From an uncultured Verrucomicrobiota bacterium (GTDB lineage: Bacteria > Verrucomicrobiota > Verrucomicrobiia > Chthoniobacterales > SZAS-18), in assembly GCA_937873255.1 (NCBI GenBank), contig CALMVM010000410.1, positions 1-11,228 on the forward strand: 11,228 nt of DNA. The letters run 5' to 3'. Under the pieces are notes generated by a model. That model did not search any database, was not told the origin of the DNA, and was given only the letters and a program-made list of their open reading frames with translations. The first letter of the stretch is position 1. Each line of letters opens with the position of its first letter. Of the stretch, positions 1-7,016 are shown in pieces. The translations under genes and the position numbers were made by a program.

Positions 1-31
1 CAGCGGCGACAACTTACCACTGCCATATCGC

Positions 32-565
32 TCAATCACGTTGAAAGTCGCTGTAAATGCGATGCCGCTCGCAAGCCTGGACCATGACGGCACCCGCTTC
101 TGCGCCGTCGGCTTTGTTGGCCGTGCGGACGTGCACGGCCAGGAGCGTGCCCTGGCTGTCGATGGCGACATGACGCGAGCGGCCCTTGACCTTCTTGCCC
201 CCGTGCAGGCCACGCTCCTCGCCCTCGGCGGCGGTTTTGACGCTCTGACTGTCGAGGATCGCGTGGCGCGGCGCACGCCGCCCCCGCCCAAGTGCAACCT
301 CGCGCCAGCGGGTGCCGAGCACCGCGACCGCCTCCTGCCAGACACCGCGCTTCTGCCAGCGCCGCCAGTGGTCATACACCGTGTCCCAAGGCGGCAAGTC
401 GTGGGGCAACGCCCGCCAGCGACAGCCTTTACGCAGTCGGTAGAGGATGGCTTCGACCACCCAGCGCTTGGGGTACTTGGAACGGGCGCCACGCGGATCG
501 GGCCGTCCGAAGAACCGCTCGATCTTCGCCCACTGCTTATCGCTCAAATCGCTCGGATAGCTCAC
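32..565 (-). pseudogene. IS5-family transposase, C-terminally truncated
   Basis: The frame starts at a GTG (565) and reads as an IS5-type transposase. The N-terminal helix-turn-helix-like DUF4096 region (residues about 3-75) carries YPSDLSDKQW and RKGCRWRALPHDLPPWDTVY. The start of the DDE domain follows, with ILDSQSVK (first catalytic Asp), the basic HGGKKVKGRSRH stretch and GTLLAVHV. The family is usually about 250-270 residues. Here recognisable similarity ends after MVQACERHR, near base 60, and the frame stops at 32-34. The second catalytic Asp (normally in a DAGYRG-like motif) and the final Glu are absent, so the protein should be inactive. Whether the rest was deleted or displaced beyond the left edge cannot be seen. 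No terminal inverted repeat could be assigned upstream of the start. The family call is firm; the exact IS group is not. Confidence 0.85.
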
Positions 566-747
566 GCCGGCAACCTGCCGACGACTATCAACCGTCGCAA
601 TCCTTTTAACTCAACAGTTTTTAATGATTATTACGCAAGTAACTAGCAATGTGAATATTACAATTGTATCGCTGTGGTCGAAAATGGTGAAGCAGCGGCT
701 GGAGCGCTTTCGCCAATCTTCCCGATGGTCCGTCCAGACCTCAGTGT

Positions 748-1126
748 ATGTACAACGATGAAATGGCACTTCGCTTTTTCCTCAAGATCCTGCCAGCGAT
801 TTATCAGGTCAGCGACGAGGGCTTCGTCATGGTCAACTTTACCAAAGAGAATATCCAAATGTTCTTGAAAGGATCTACCGAGGTTGCGTACGTGCAGAGG
901 TTTTTTACTGAACGAGCATAAAGTCACCGCCATTCTGTTTCGACTGGAAGCAGAAGACGTGAGTAAAGCATTGATTCTCGCACGTCATCGTCTCGAAAAC
1001 TTCATCGACGCGCTGGCGATCACTTTGCCCTTTTTTGACTCGGCTTCCGGCGTCCATGCCCAACGCGACACGTCACTGAGCAGCCAACTCCTCTATGCAA
1101 TGAAGATGTACTGTGCCGGTGCTTAA
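748..1126 (+). pseudogene. Unknown small protein split by a +1 frameshift at a T6 run
   Basis: Two overlapping plus-strand frames join into one protein of about 125 residues. The first runs from ATG 748 (MYNDEMALRFFLKILPAIYQ) to a TAA at 919-921. The second, from about 900 to the TAA at 1124-1126, continues as FLLNEHKVTAILFRLEAEDV and KALILARHRLENFIDALAI. Removing one T from the run at 901-906 makes them continuous. No domain is recognised. The plus reading is preferred over an antisense frame (658-933, minus) because its third codon positions are about two-thirds G/C by hand count, against under half for the antisense frame, and because the protein-like reading continues past 933. The region is more AT-rich than its neighbours, which suggests foreign origin. 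The cause could be a pseudogene, a slippery +1 site or a sequence error. The stop overlaps the convergent EamA stop by four bases. Confidence 0.45.
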
Positions 1127-2232
1127 ACCGGAGACCTCGGGTGAGGGTTTCTCTGCAAGTGGAGCGCGTTGGAGAGTCTCGTTTGCGGAGAGCGGGCCGG
1201 GAAGAGGACGATCAAGGCGACCGAGGCGAGGATGATGGCCATGCCCAGGAGCGTCGCGCCGGTGACGGTCTCCCCGGCCAAAGCCCAACCGAGGAACACC
1301 GCCACACCGGGATTGACGAAGGCGTACGTGCCCACCAGCGTGGGACTGGCCGCGCCGAGCACCCAGACGTAGGCGCTGAAGCCGACCAGCGCGCCGACCA
1401 AAACCAGGTAAAGGTAAGCCCAGGCGCTGCGGGCGGTCACGGCCGCCAGGTGGAAATCGGCGGGTTCACCGTGCAGGGCGGCGGCGAGGACGAGCAGCGC
1501 GCCGCCGCAAAGCATCTGCGCGCCGACGTTCAAGACAGCGGAGGCGGGGCGGTCCGCGCGTTTGGCGTAGAGCGAGCCGGCGGCCCAGACCACCGCCGCG
1601 AGCAGAACCAGCACGCTGCCCGTGGAAAGCGCCCTTGGCGTGAGCGCCGGCGGCACGTGAGCCGCCGGCGTGGCAGGACGCACCAGCAGGCACACACCCG
1701 CAAAGCCGACCAGCAGCGCGAGGAAATGGACCGTGCGCAGGCGCGGCGACTGGCCGCTCCACCAGCCGAAAAGAGCCATGAACATCGGCACGGTGGCCAC
1801 CAGCATCGCCGCCAAGCCGGAGGGGATGAACCGCTCGCCCAGCGTGACGCCGCCGTTGCCTACGAGCAAGAGGCACGCGCCGACGATGGCGGCATCGCGC
1901 CACTGGCGGGCCGTGGGCCAGGGGGCGCGTTGTTTCCAGCGCGCGTAGGCGACCAGCAGCACGCCCGCCAGAAGGAAGCGCGCCCCGGCCATGAGCAGCG
2001 GCGGCACCGACTCGATGGCGACGCGAATGGCCAGATAGGTCGAACCCCAGACGACGTACACCAAGCCGAGCGCTACGGCGACCTTGGCGGGTTGAGAGGC
2101 AAGAGCGGGCGAAGCAGACGCGGTTTGGCGCGGGCGAGCATCGGTGGACGAGGAACTGGTTTGGGACATAAAGGGCAACGCAGGGGCCAATGGGGTGAAG
2201 TACCCGGGCAGGTTGGCAAGAGGAATATTCAT
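1123..2232 (-). CDS. EamA/DMT-superfamily metabolite exporter (YedA/RhaT-like)
   Basis: This is an inner-membrane drug/metabolite transporter with two EamA repeats and about ten predicted helices. The first repeat opens with GLVYVVWGSTYLAIRVAIES, the hallmark of the family, and continues through PPLLMAGARFLLAG, GNGGVTLGERFIPSGLAA and VPMFMALFGW. The second repeat includes LVLLAAVVWAAGSLYAKR, YLVLVGALVGFSAYVWVL and the typical TYAFVNPGVAVFLGW. The chosen ATG (2232) overlaps the upstream ATP-grasp stop as ATGA and has AGGA just before it, giving 369 residues. A second ATG at 2169 would give 348 residues and a tail closer to the family norm, but has no clear ribosome site. Substrates of such proteins are usually amino acids or related metabolites; the substrate here is unknown. 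It is the last gene of the minus-strand operon and is intact. Confidence 0.9.
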   Translation of the reverse strand: MNIPLANLPGYFTPLAPALPFMSQTSSSSTDARPRQTASASPALASQPAKVAVALGLVYVVWGSTYLAIRVAIESVPPLLMAGARFLLAGVLLVAYARWKQRAPWPTARQWRDAAIVGACLLLVGNGGVTLGERFIPSGLAAMLVATVPMFMALFGWWSGQSPRLRTVHFLALLVGFAGVCLLVRPATPAAHVPPALTPRALSTGSVLVLLAAVVWAAGSLYAKRADRPASAVLNVGAQMLCGGALLVLAAALHGEPADFHLAAVTARSAWAYLYLVLVGALVGFSAYVWVLGAASPTLVGTYAFVNPGVAVFLGWALAGETVTGATLLGMAIILASVALIVLFPARSPQTRLSNALHLQRNPHPRSPV

Positions 2233-3212
2233 CTCGTCCTGCCCAATGGATGGATGGCTGGTGTCATCAACTCCCACGCGCCGGCGCGATGCGTTGGCTG
2301 CAAAGGAGACAAAGCCACCTCGGAGCCTGCTGCCAAGCGCAGGCCCAAGGCGTCCGCGAAGCAGTCGGCTGCCGTCCCGTCCACGCCGAAGAAAAGCACC
2401 GGCTCGATCAGTTCCAGCTCCACGAGGTAGAACCCCGGGGCGTGGCCGACCTCGACGAGGTCCACCCGCACGTAGAGCGGCGTGGACCACGAGGCCGCTA
2501 GCAGCCGCAGAAGACGCTCTGCCCCGGCGATCAGCAAAGGGGGCGGCTTTTCGCTGGTCCACGTTCCGCCGTACTGCGGCTGCACCCGAAACTCTCCCGG
2601 TGCCGGTCGTTTGCGCACGGCGTGGCGGTAGCGTCCGTCGATGAAAACGAGCGACCACTCGCCCCCGGTCAGGATTTCCTCGACGAAGGGCTGCACCATC
2701 GTCCCGCCCCGTTGGCACTGCTGCTCAAAGCGCGCGGCATCCGCATCGCACAGCCCGCTCAGATCAACGGTCCACGTGCCGAAGGCGGCGGCCGAAACGG
2801 TGGGCTTGATGACCGCCCGCCGCCAGCCGTGCCGTGCCAGGAGTTCTGCCAGGTCGGGTTTTTCCCCCTCTGCTATCCACGCGGTCGGCACGGTCGGCAC
2901 GCCGGCCCCCGCGAGTTCACGCAGGGAAGCTTTGGATTGGTTCCACCTCACCAGCGCGAGAGGATTGAGCACCGGCACGCCAGCAGCCGCGATTTTGTCG
3001 AGCCAGCCGTTGAAGGTCGTGGCCTGTCGATGGTAATCCCAGGTCGACCGCAGCACGACCGCCGTAAAATCTTCCCACCGGATGCCGGCAAGGTTCCAGG
3101 GTGCGGGATGAACCTCGATCCCGAGCCGGGCTTCAACCGCCGTAGCCGCCAACGCATCGTTCGCACTGAGGCCAGGCTGGGTGGCGCAGGTCGCAAACGC
3201 GAGCGGCTTCAT
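2229..3212 (-). CDS. ATP-grasp domain ligase (RimK/glutathione-synthetase-like)
   Basis: This 327-residue cytosolic protein has the ATP-grasp fold, which uses ATP to activate a carboxylate for ligation to an amine or thiol. Visible motifs are Lys136 in VIKPTVSA (nucleotide binding), VQPFVEEI followed by GGEWSLVF at about 173-190, the HAVRKRP and GEFRVQPQYGG strands at about 197-216, and RVDLVE plus LVELELIEP at about 249-271, which supply the Mg/ATP acidic ligands. The pattern resembles the DcsG-like group of small ATP-grasp enzymes. The ATG at 3212 is chosen because MKPLAFATCA begins the Rossmann-like N-terminal domain and CAGGGAAG lies directly before it; the frame extends to 3284 but overlaps the rhodanese gene. 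It follows that gene by about 25 bases and overlaps the exporter start as ATGA, so translation is probably coupled. The substrates cannot be named from sequence. Confidence 0.88.
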   Translation of the reverse strand: MKPLAFATCATQPGLSANDALAATAVEARLGIEVHPAPWNLAGIRWEDFTAVVLRSTWDYHRQATTFNGWLDKIAAAGVPVLNPLALVRWNQSKASLRELAGAGVPTVPTAWIAEGEKPDLAELLARHGWRRAVIKPTVSAAAFGTWTVDLSGLCDADAARFEQQCQRGGTMVQPFVEEILTGGEWSLVFIDGRYRHAVRKRPAPGEFRVQPQYGGTWTSEKPPPLLIAGAERLLRLLAASWSTPLYVRVDLVEVGHAPGFYLVELELIEPVLFFGVDGTAADCFADALGLRLAAGSEVALSPLQPTHRAGAWELMTPAIHPLGRTR

Positions 3213-3237
3213 CTTCCCTGGCATGACAGGAAAAGCT

Positions 3238-3693
3238 TCAACCCACCAGTGGAGCGTTTTCCACGTCGTCACCTTCCACCGCAAAGCCTTCCCTGCGCCA
3301 GTACTCGATGCCGCCGATCATCTCCTTGGCCTGGAAGCCGAGGGCAGTCAGTCTCACCGCTGCCCGGGTAGCGGCGTTGCAGGCCGGTCCCCAGCAGTAC
3401 ACCACCGGCAGCGTGTCCTTGGAAAACCGGGCGGTCGTTTCCTGGTTGATCGTGCGGTACGGCAGGCTAACCGCGCCGGGCAGATAGCACTGCGCGTAAA
3501 CGGGAGTGGAGCGTGCGTCGATGACGACGAAGCCCGCGCCGGCCCCGTTGTGCAGGTCGTAGTGCACGTCGGAAGGATCGGTTTCGTAGCCGAGCTTGGC
3601 CGAGAAGAAGCGGTTGGCCTCGTGCGGTTCTGCCGCCGGGGTGGCAAGCACGGCGGTGGATTTTTCGGAAATCGAGGGGGCGTTGGTAGTCAT
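3238..3693 (-). CDS. Rhodanese-like domain protein
   Basis: This is a single rhodanese domain of 151 residues, probably cytosolic, of the type that carries sulfur as a persulfide. The core shows FVVIDARSTPVYAQCYLPGA (residues about 55-74, the conserved DxR...hhpGA strand) and LPYRTI. The active-site loop is PVVYCWGPACNAATRAA, in which Cys105 begins a C-x4-R loop (CNAATR) and is the likely catalytic residue. GFQAKEMIGGIEYWRREGF at about 119-137 is the usual C-terminal signature. The start at ATG 3693 (MTTNAPS) is chosen because the upstream extension to 3753 is Arg-rich and unlike the family; no Shine-Dalgarno is visible before it. It is the first intact gene of the minus-strand run and lies about 100 bases after the broken MocR gene. 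Its physiological acceptor is unknown. Confidence 0.9.
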   Translation of the reverse strand: MTTNAPSISEKSTAVLATPAAEPHEANRFFSAKLGYETDPSDVHYDLHNGAGAGFVVIDARSTPVYAQCYLPGAVSLPYRTINQETTARFSKDTLPVVYCWGPACNAATRAAVRLTALGFQAKEMIGGIEYWRREGFAVEGDDVENAPLVG

Positions 3694-3797
3694 GGTTGTT
3701 AGAGGGTTAAATCGTGGTCGCCACCGGCGTAAAGTATGCCGTAGCGAGGGCACTGTGAGCGCGGGATTGGTCTGGCGTAAAGAGCCACTTTTCGCAC

Positions 3798-4460
3798 TCA
3801 GGCAGTACCACTTTTTGTTCCCCGAGGCACCGGGGTCCCTCTATTCCGGCCAGACGACGGCTGGAGAATCCGCTCCCGCGCCAGGCAGGCTGCCAGACGC
3901 CCGACACCGTCGGCAACCTGCTCCGGCGGCAGCGCCGCGTAGTGAAAAATCAACCCGGGGGGCCGCACGGCTTTCGTGTCCGCAAAGTGGCTTGAGAGCG
4001 GGGCGACACTCAGCCCCACCGAGGCGGCCAGTTCACAGATGCGCCGGTCGGACACGCCCTCTGGCAGCCATCCGGTGACGTGGAGGCCGGCATCGACCGG
4101 TCCCAGTCGCAGGAAATCGGCGAACACCGGCGCCGAAGCGCGCGCGTGCAGCAGCGCGTCACGTCGCTGGCGGTAGAGAGCGCGCATCTGGCGCAAGTGC
4201 GTGGCCAAGTGCCCTTGGTTGAGGAAGTCGGCCGCGACAGCTTGCGTGAGCGGCGGAGAAAAACCATCGGTCGCTTCGCGGGCCGCCGTGAAGGCACCGA
4301 CCAGACTTTCAGGCACGACGAGGTAGGCCAGGCGCAGGCCGGGAAAGAGCACCTTGTGGAACGTGCCCGCGTAGAGCACCTGCCCGGCGGTATCCAACCC
4401 TTGCAACGCCGCCAGTGGCCGACCGTTATAGCGGTACTTACTGTCGTAGTCGTCCTCGAA
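3798..4460 (-). pseudogene. MocR/PdxR-type regulator, aminotransferase domain only
   Basis: About 220 residues match the C-terminal half of a fold-type-I PLP aminotransferase domain as found in MocR-family (GntR-type) regulators. FEDDYDSKYRYNGRPLAALQ is the classic family block. Next comes VLYAGTFHKVLFPGLRL, where the Lys normally forms the PLP Schiff base; the usual Ser before it is His here. LAYLVVPESLV, DAGLHVTGWLPEG and a C-terminal FHYAALPPEQVADGVGRLAA complete the match. The winged-helix DNA-binding half and the first part of the aminotransferase domain are missing. Directly upstream, the sequence changes within about ten bases to a serine resolvase in another frame. The gene would have sat just upstream of the rhodanese/ATP-grasp/EamA genes, a common setting for a MocR regulator. 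The remnant cannot bind DNA and has no start of its own. Confidence 0.82.
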
Positions 4461-4644
4461 CGACCACCACGTCCTTCTCGCGCAGCTGTTCGAGCAGGCG
4501 GGCCAACTCGGGACGGCTGTGTCCGGCCCGCGCGCCGGAGACCTTCTCTTGATGAACGCGCCGTCAACCCGCCTTCCGCAGCGCGTCGAGTTGCAAATCG
4601 AGGTACTGGTCGGCGGTGGACACGCGGGCGTAGCCGAGATGCAT
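4461..4644 (-). pseudogene. Serine resolvase/invertase (Tn3 TnpR-type) N-terminal fragment
   Basis: From ATG 4644 the frame reads MHLGYARVSTADQYLDLQ, the N-terminus of a serine recombinase with catalytic Ser9 in YARVST. After KAG the 27th codon is TGA (4564-4566), where homologues usually have Cys (KAGC). The same frame then continues without a shift as HQEKVSGARAGHSRPELARL and LEQLREKDVVVV, so a Cys-to-stop change is the simplest explanation. At the expected next block (WxLDRLGRS) the sequence switches to the MocR fragment. About 61 of a usual 180-200 codons remain, so the catalytic Arg region and DNA-binding domain are lost. It lies outside the Tn3-type end at 7963 and is oriented away from it, so it probably comes from a different element. 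The identification is strong; activity is excluded. Confidence 0.85.
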
Positions 4645-4735
4645 ACGGAAGAGGGGAAATGCTTTTGCAAAACTTACCGTTTTTTGACACGGTTGGTGGA
4701 TGGTCCTGCTTTCGGGGCGGCCTTCTGTCAAGAAG
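4645..4735. promoter_or_regulatory. Possible resolvase promoter/res-site remnant
   Basis: This short AT-rich stretch lies immediately upstream of the resolvase start, where Tn3-type elements carry their res site. It contains the palindrome TTTTGCAAAA (4663-4672), a T6 run and, in the resolvase direction, a TGTCAAA-like half-arm (around 4683-4689). No complete pair of res arms could be drawn. The assignment rests mainly on position. The rest of the interval up to the cocE start at 4912 shows no convincing gene. Confidence 0.25.
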
Positions 4736-4911
4736 CGGCCAGGAGGAGGCACAAGGCGCCCGAGCCTTTCTCGATCGGCAAGTTCCTTTGATGCAAGCTA
4801 ATCCACCGTATTTTGATGCAGGGCGGTGCGGCAGTTGCTACGATGCGCGCCCACAAGCGCCCGGTTGCCATGGTGCACAGTGCCGAAGTCGTCCACGCTC
4901 CTGACAAAACG

Positions 4912-6735
4912 ATGCATCCAAAACTCTTCCGCAAACTCGCCCAGGTCGTTGCGGTGCTTGCCGTCGGTGCTTCTCGCCTTGCTGCGCAGACACCGCCCGC
5001 CCCGCCGTCATCTGTCTCGGCAAACTATGCCCTGCGCTGGGGCGTGAAGATCCCGCTCCGCGACAAGGCAGAATTGAACGCCACCCTCTACCTGCCGAAA
5101 AACGCCGATGGTTCACCTCCGAAAACTCCGGTCATTTTCACGCTCACCCCCTACGTGAGTGACACCTACCACGAGCGCGGCGTCTATTTCGCCGAGCATG
5201 GCTACGCCTTCGTGCTCGTGGACGTGCGTGGCCGCGGCAACTCTGGCGGCGAGTTCGAGCCGTTCGCCAACGAGGCGCGCGACGGTCACGACGTGGTCGA
5301 GTGGCTGGCGCAGCAGCCGTTTTGCGATGGCAAGGTGGCGATGTGGGGCGGCTCCTACGCGGGCTTCGACCAGTGGGCTACCGCAAAGGAATTCCCACCG
5401 CATTTGGCGAGCATCGTGCCGGCCGCTGCCGCGTTCGCAGGAGTCGATTTTCCAGGGAGCAACAACGTTCAATCCTCCTACGACATCCAGTGGCACACCC
5501 TGACGACTGGCAAGGCGATGCAAAACAATCTCTTCGGCGACTCCAAATTCTGGCGCGCGAAGTATTTCGAGGCCGCAAAGAACCACGCCTCTTTCCGTGC
5601 ACTCGACGCCATCGTCGGCAACCCTTCACCGAACTTCCAGCGTGATTTGCAGCACCCGGTGCCCGACGCTTACTGGGATGCGATGGTGCCAAGTGCCGAA
5701 CAGTTCAAGCAGATCGCGCTGCCCATCCTGACCATCACCGGCCAGTACGACGGCGATGAACTCGGCGCGCTCACCTACTACCGTCGGCATCTTGCCGTCG
5801 CCTCGCCCGAGGCGCGCGCGAAACATTTCCTCGTCATCGGTCCGTGGGATCACGCCGGCACGCGCACGCCCAAGGCGGAGGTCGATGGGGTCAAGTTTGG
5901 CGTGGCCTCGGTGCTCGACTTGAACGATCTCCATCGCCGCTGGTACGACTGGACCATGAAGGACGGACCCCGCCCGGACTTTCTCAAGGACGCGGTCGCG
6001 TACTACCTGCTCGCACCGGGCAACGGCGGCGCGGACGGCGAGTGGAAATACGCCGCCAGCCTCGAAGCGCTGACCGCCAACCCGAAGACCTTCTTTCTCG
6101 ACTCCACCCACGGCGATGCGAACGGCGTCTTTCGTTCCGGCGCACTCGGCGAGGCACCGCCACAGGGCGGCGTGGACCAGTTCACCTATGATCCTCTTGA
6201 TCTGCGGCGCGCGGAGTTTGTCGATGTGCTCCACGCAAACGACAACACCGCCAACCTCGATCAAACGCTCCCTTTGAGCATCGGCGCGGATGGGGTCGTT
6301 TATCACACCGCCCCTCTCCCGGACGAAGCTCCGCTGGTCGGTTGCCCGAAGGTGATCCTCTGGCTTTCCCTCGATACACCCGACACGGACCTGACGGCCA
6401 GCCTCTACGAAATTCAGCCCGACGGGACCAGCATTGCACTCTGGGCCGACATTCGCCGGCTGCGTTATCGTGAGTCGTTGCGGGAGGAGAAGCTTGTCCG
6501 GCCGGGCGAAGTGGCGCGGTGCGAGTTTGAGCCCGGCTTGTTCGTCGCTCGGCGTCTGATGAAGGGCAGCCGGCTGCGGCTCGTCGTCACCGCGCCCAAT
6601 TCCATTTACGGGGAACGCAACTACAACTCCGGCGGCGTGGTCGCCGACGAAACCGCGAAAGATGCGCGCACCGCGCACACCCAAATCCTGCACGACAAAG
6701 AACACGCCAGCGCCATCCAGTTGCCGTTGCGCTGA
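4912..6735 (+). CDS. Secreted CocE/NonD-family hydrolase (X-Pro dipeptidyl-peptidase S15-like)
   Basis: This 607-residue enzyme has an N-terminal signal peptide from the chosen ATG (4912): a basic KLFRK, a hydrophobic LAQVVAVLAVG and a likely cleavage site near LAAQ, implying export to the periplasm. The alpha/beta-hydrolase domain has the oxyanion/strand block FVLVDVRGRGNSGGEF and nucleophile Ser148 in GGSYAG. The likely charge-relay Asp is Asp280 in GQYDG, and the His is His314 in GPWDHAG. A C-terminal jelly-roll domain (about 345-600) contains VILWLSLDTPDTDLTASLYE and the closing SRLRLVVTAP region. Members hydrolyse esters or amides, such as cocaine esterase, glutaryl-7-ACA acylase and X-Pro peptidases; the substrate here is unknown. 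The frame is open to 4813, but those extra residues precede the signal peptide. The gene is intact, faces away from the MocR/resolvase fusion and stands alone. Confidence 0.9.
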   Translation: MHPKLFRKLAQVVAVLAVGASRLAAQTPPAPPSSVSANYALRWGVKIPLRDKAELNATLYLPKNADGSPPKTPVIFTLTPYVSDTYHERGVYFAEHGYAFVLVDVRGRGNSGGEFEPFANEARDGHDVVEWLAQQPFCDGKVAMWGGSYAGFDQWATAKEFPPHLASIVPAAAAFAGVDFPGSNNVQSSYDIQWHTLTTGKAMQNNLFGDSKFWRAKYFEAAKNHASFRALDAIVGNPSPNFQRDLQHPVPDAYWDAMVPSAEQFKQIALPILTITGQYDGDELGALTYYRRHLAVASPEARAKHFLVIGPWDHAGTRTPKAEVDGVKFGVASVLDLNDLHRRWYDWTMKDGPRPDFLKDAVAYYLLAPGNGGADGEWKYAASLEALTANPKTFFLDSTHGDANGVFRSGALGEAPPQGGVDQFTYDPLDLRRAEFVDVLHANDNTANLDQTLPLSIGADGVVYHTAPLPDEAPLVGCPKVILWLSLDTPDTDLTASLYEIQPDGTSIALWADIRRLRYRESLREEKLVRPGEVARCEFEPGLFVARRLMKGSRLRLVVTAPNSIYGERNYNSGGVVADETAKDARTAHTQILHDKEHASAIQLPLR

Positions 6736-6758
6736 TGGCCGTTCGGGATTGTATAACC

Positions 6759-6781
6759 GCGCACGAGGCAGGACCGTGCGC
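6759..6781 (+). terminator. Hairpin downstream of the CocE-type gene (weak terminator candidate)
   Basis: GCGCACG (6759-6765) pairs perfectly with CGTGCGC (6775-6781) around a nine-base loop, 24 bases after the stop of the hydrolase gene. No T-run follows, so it is at best a weak or factor-assisted terminator. The rest of 6736-7016 shows no supported gene. Confidence 0.3.
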
Positions 6782-7016
6782 ATACAGAGTTCATCATTGC
6801 TTCAGCCGCCGCAAAGTGGTGCACTGCTCAGGATAGGTTCGGCTGCTCGCAAGATCATCGGAATATCAACCCGCTGATTTGGCGCTCCTTGCAATTTGGG
6901 GAATGACAAGGGGACTTCCTCCCCCCTCGCTTTTTCGCTGGCAAAGCACAAACTCAAACCGATTTGTAGCTTCGCCGACAATTTGTCCGTTTGAGATGCC
7001 AGATGTCAGAGTTCAG

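Noticed and set aside
658..933. Minus-strand open frame of 91 codons
   Set aside because: It reads fairly well, but its third codon positions are poorer in G/C than those of the opposing plus-strand frame, and the plus-strand reading continues protein-like past 933.
1141..2430. Long plus-strand open frame of 429 codons
   Set aside because: It lies antisense to the EamA and ATP-grasp genes, is dominated by Arg/Gly/Ala/Gln and shows no domain. It is a shadow of GC-rich coding sequence.
2233..2718. N-terminal extension of the EamA frame to 2718
   Set aside because: It overlaps the ATP-grasp gene, is Arg/Gly-rich and lacks family similarity. The ATGA start at 2232 is better supported.
5626..6783. 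Long minus-strand open frame of 385 codons
   Set aside because: It is fully antisense to the well-supported CocE-type hydrolase and has no recognisable motif.
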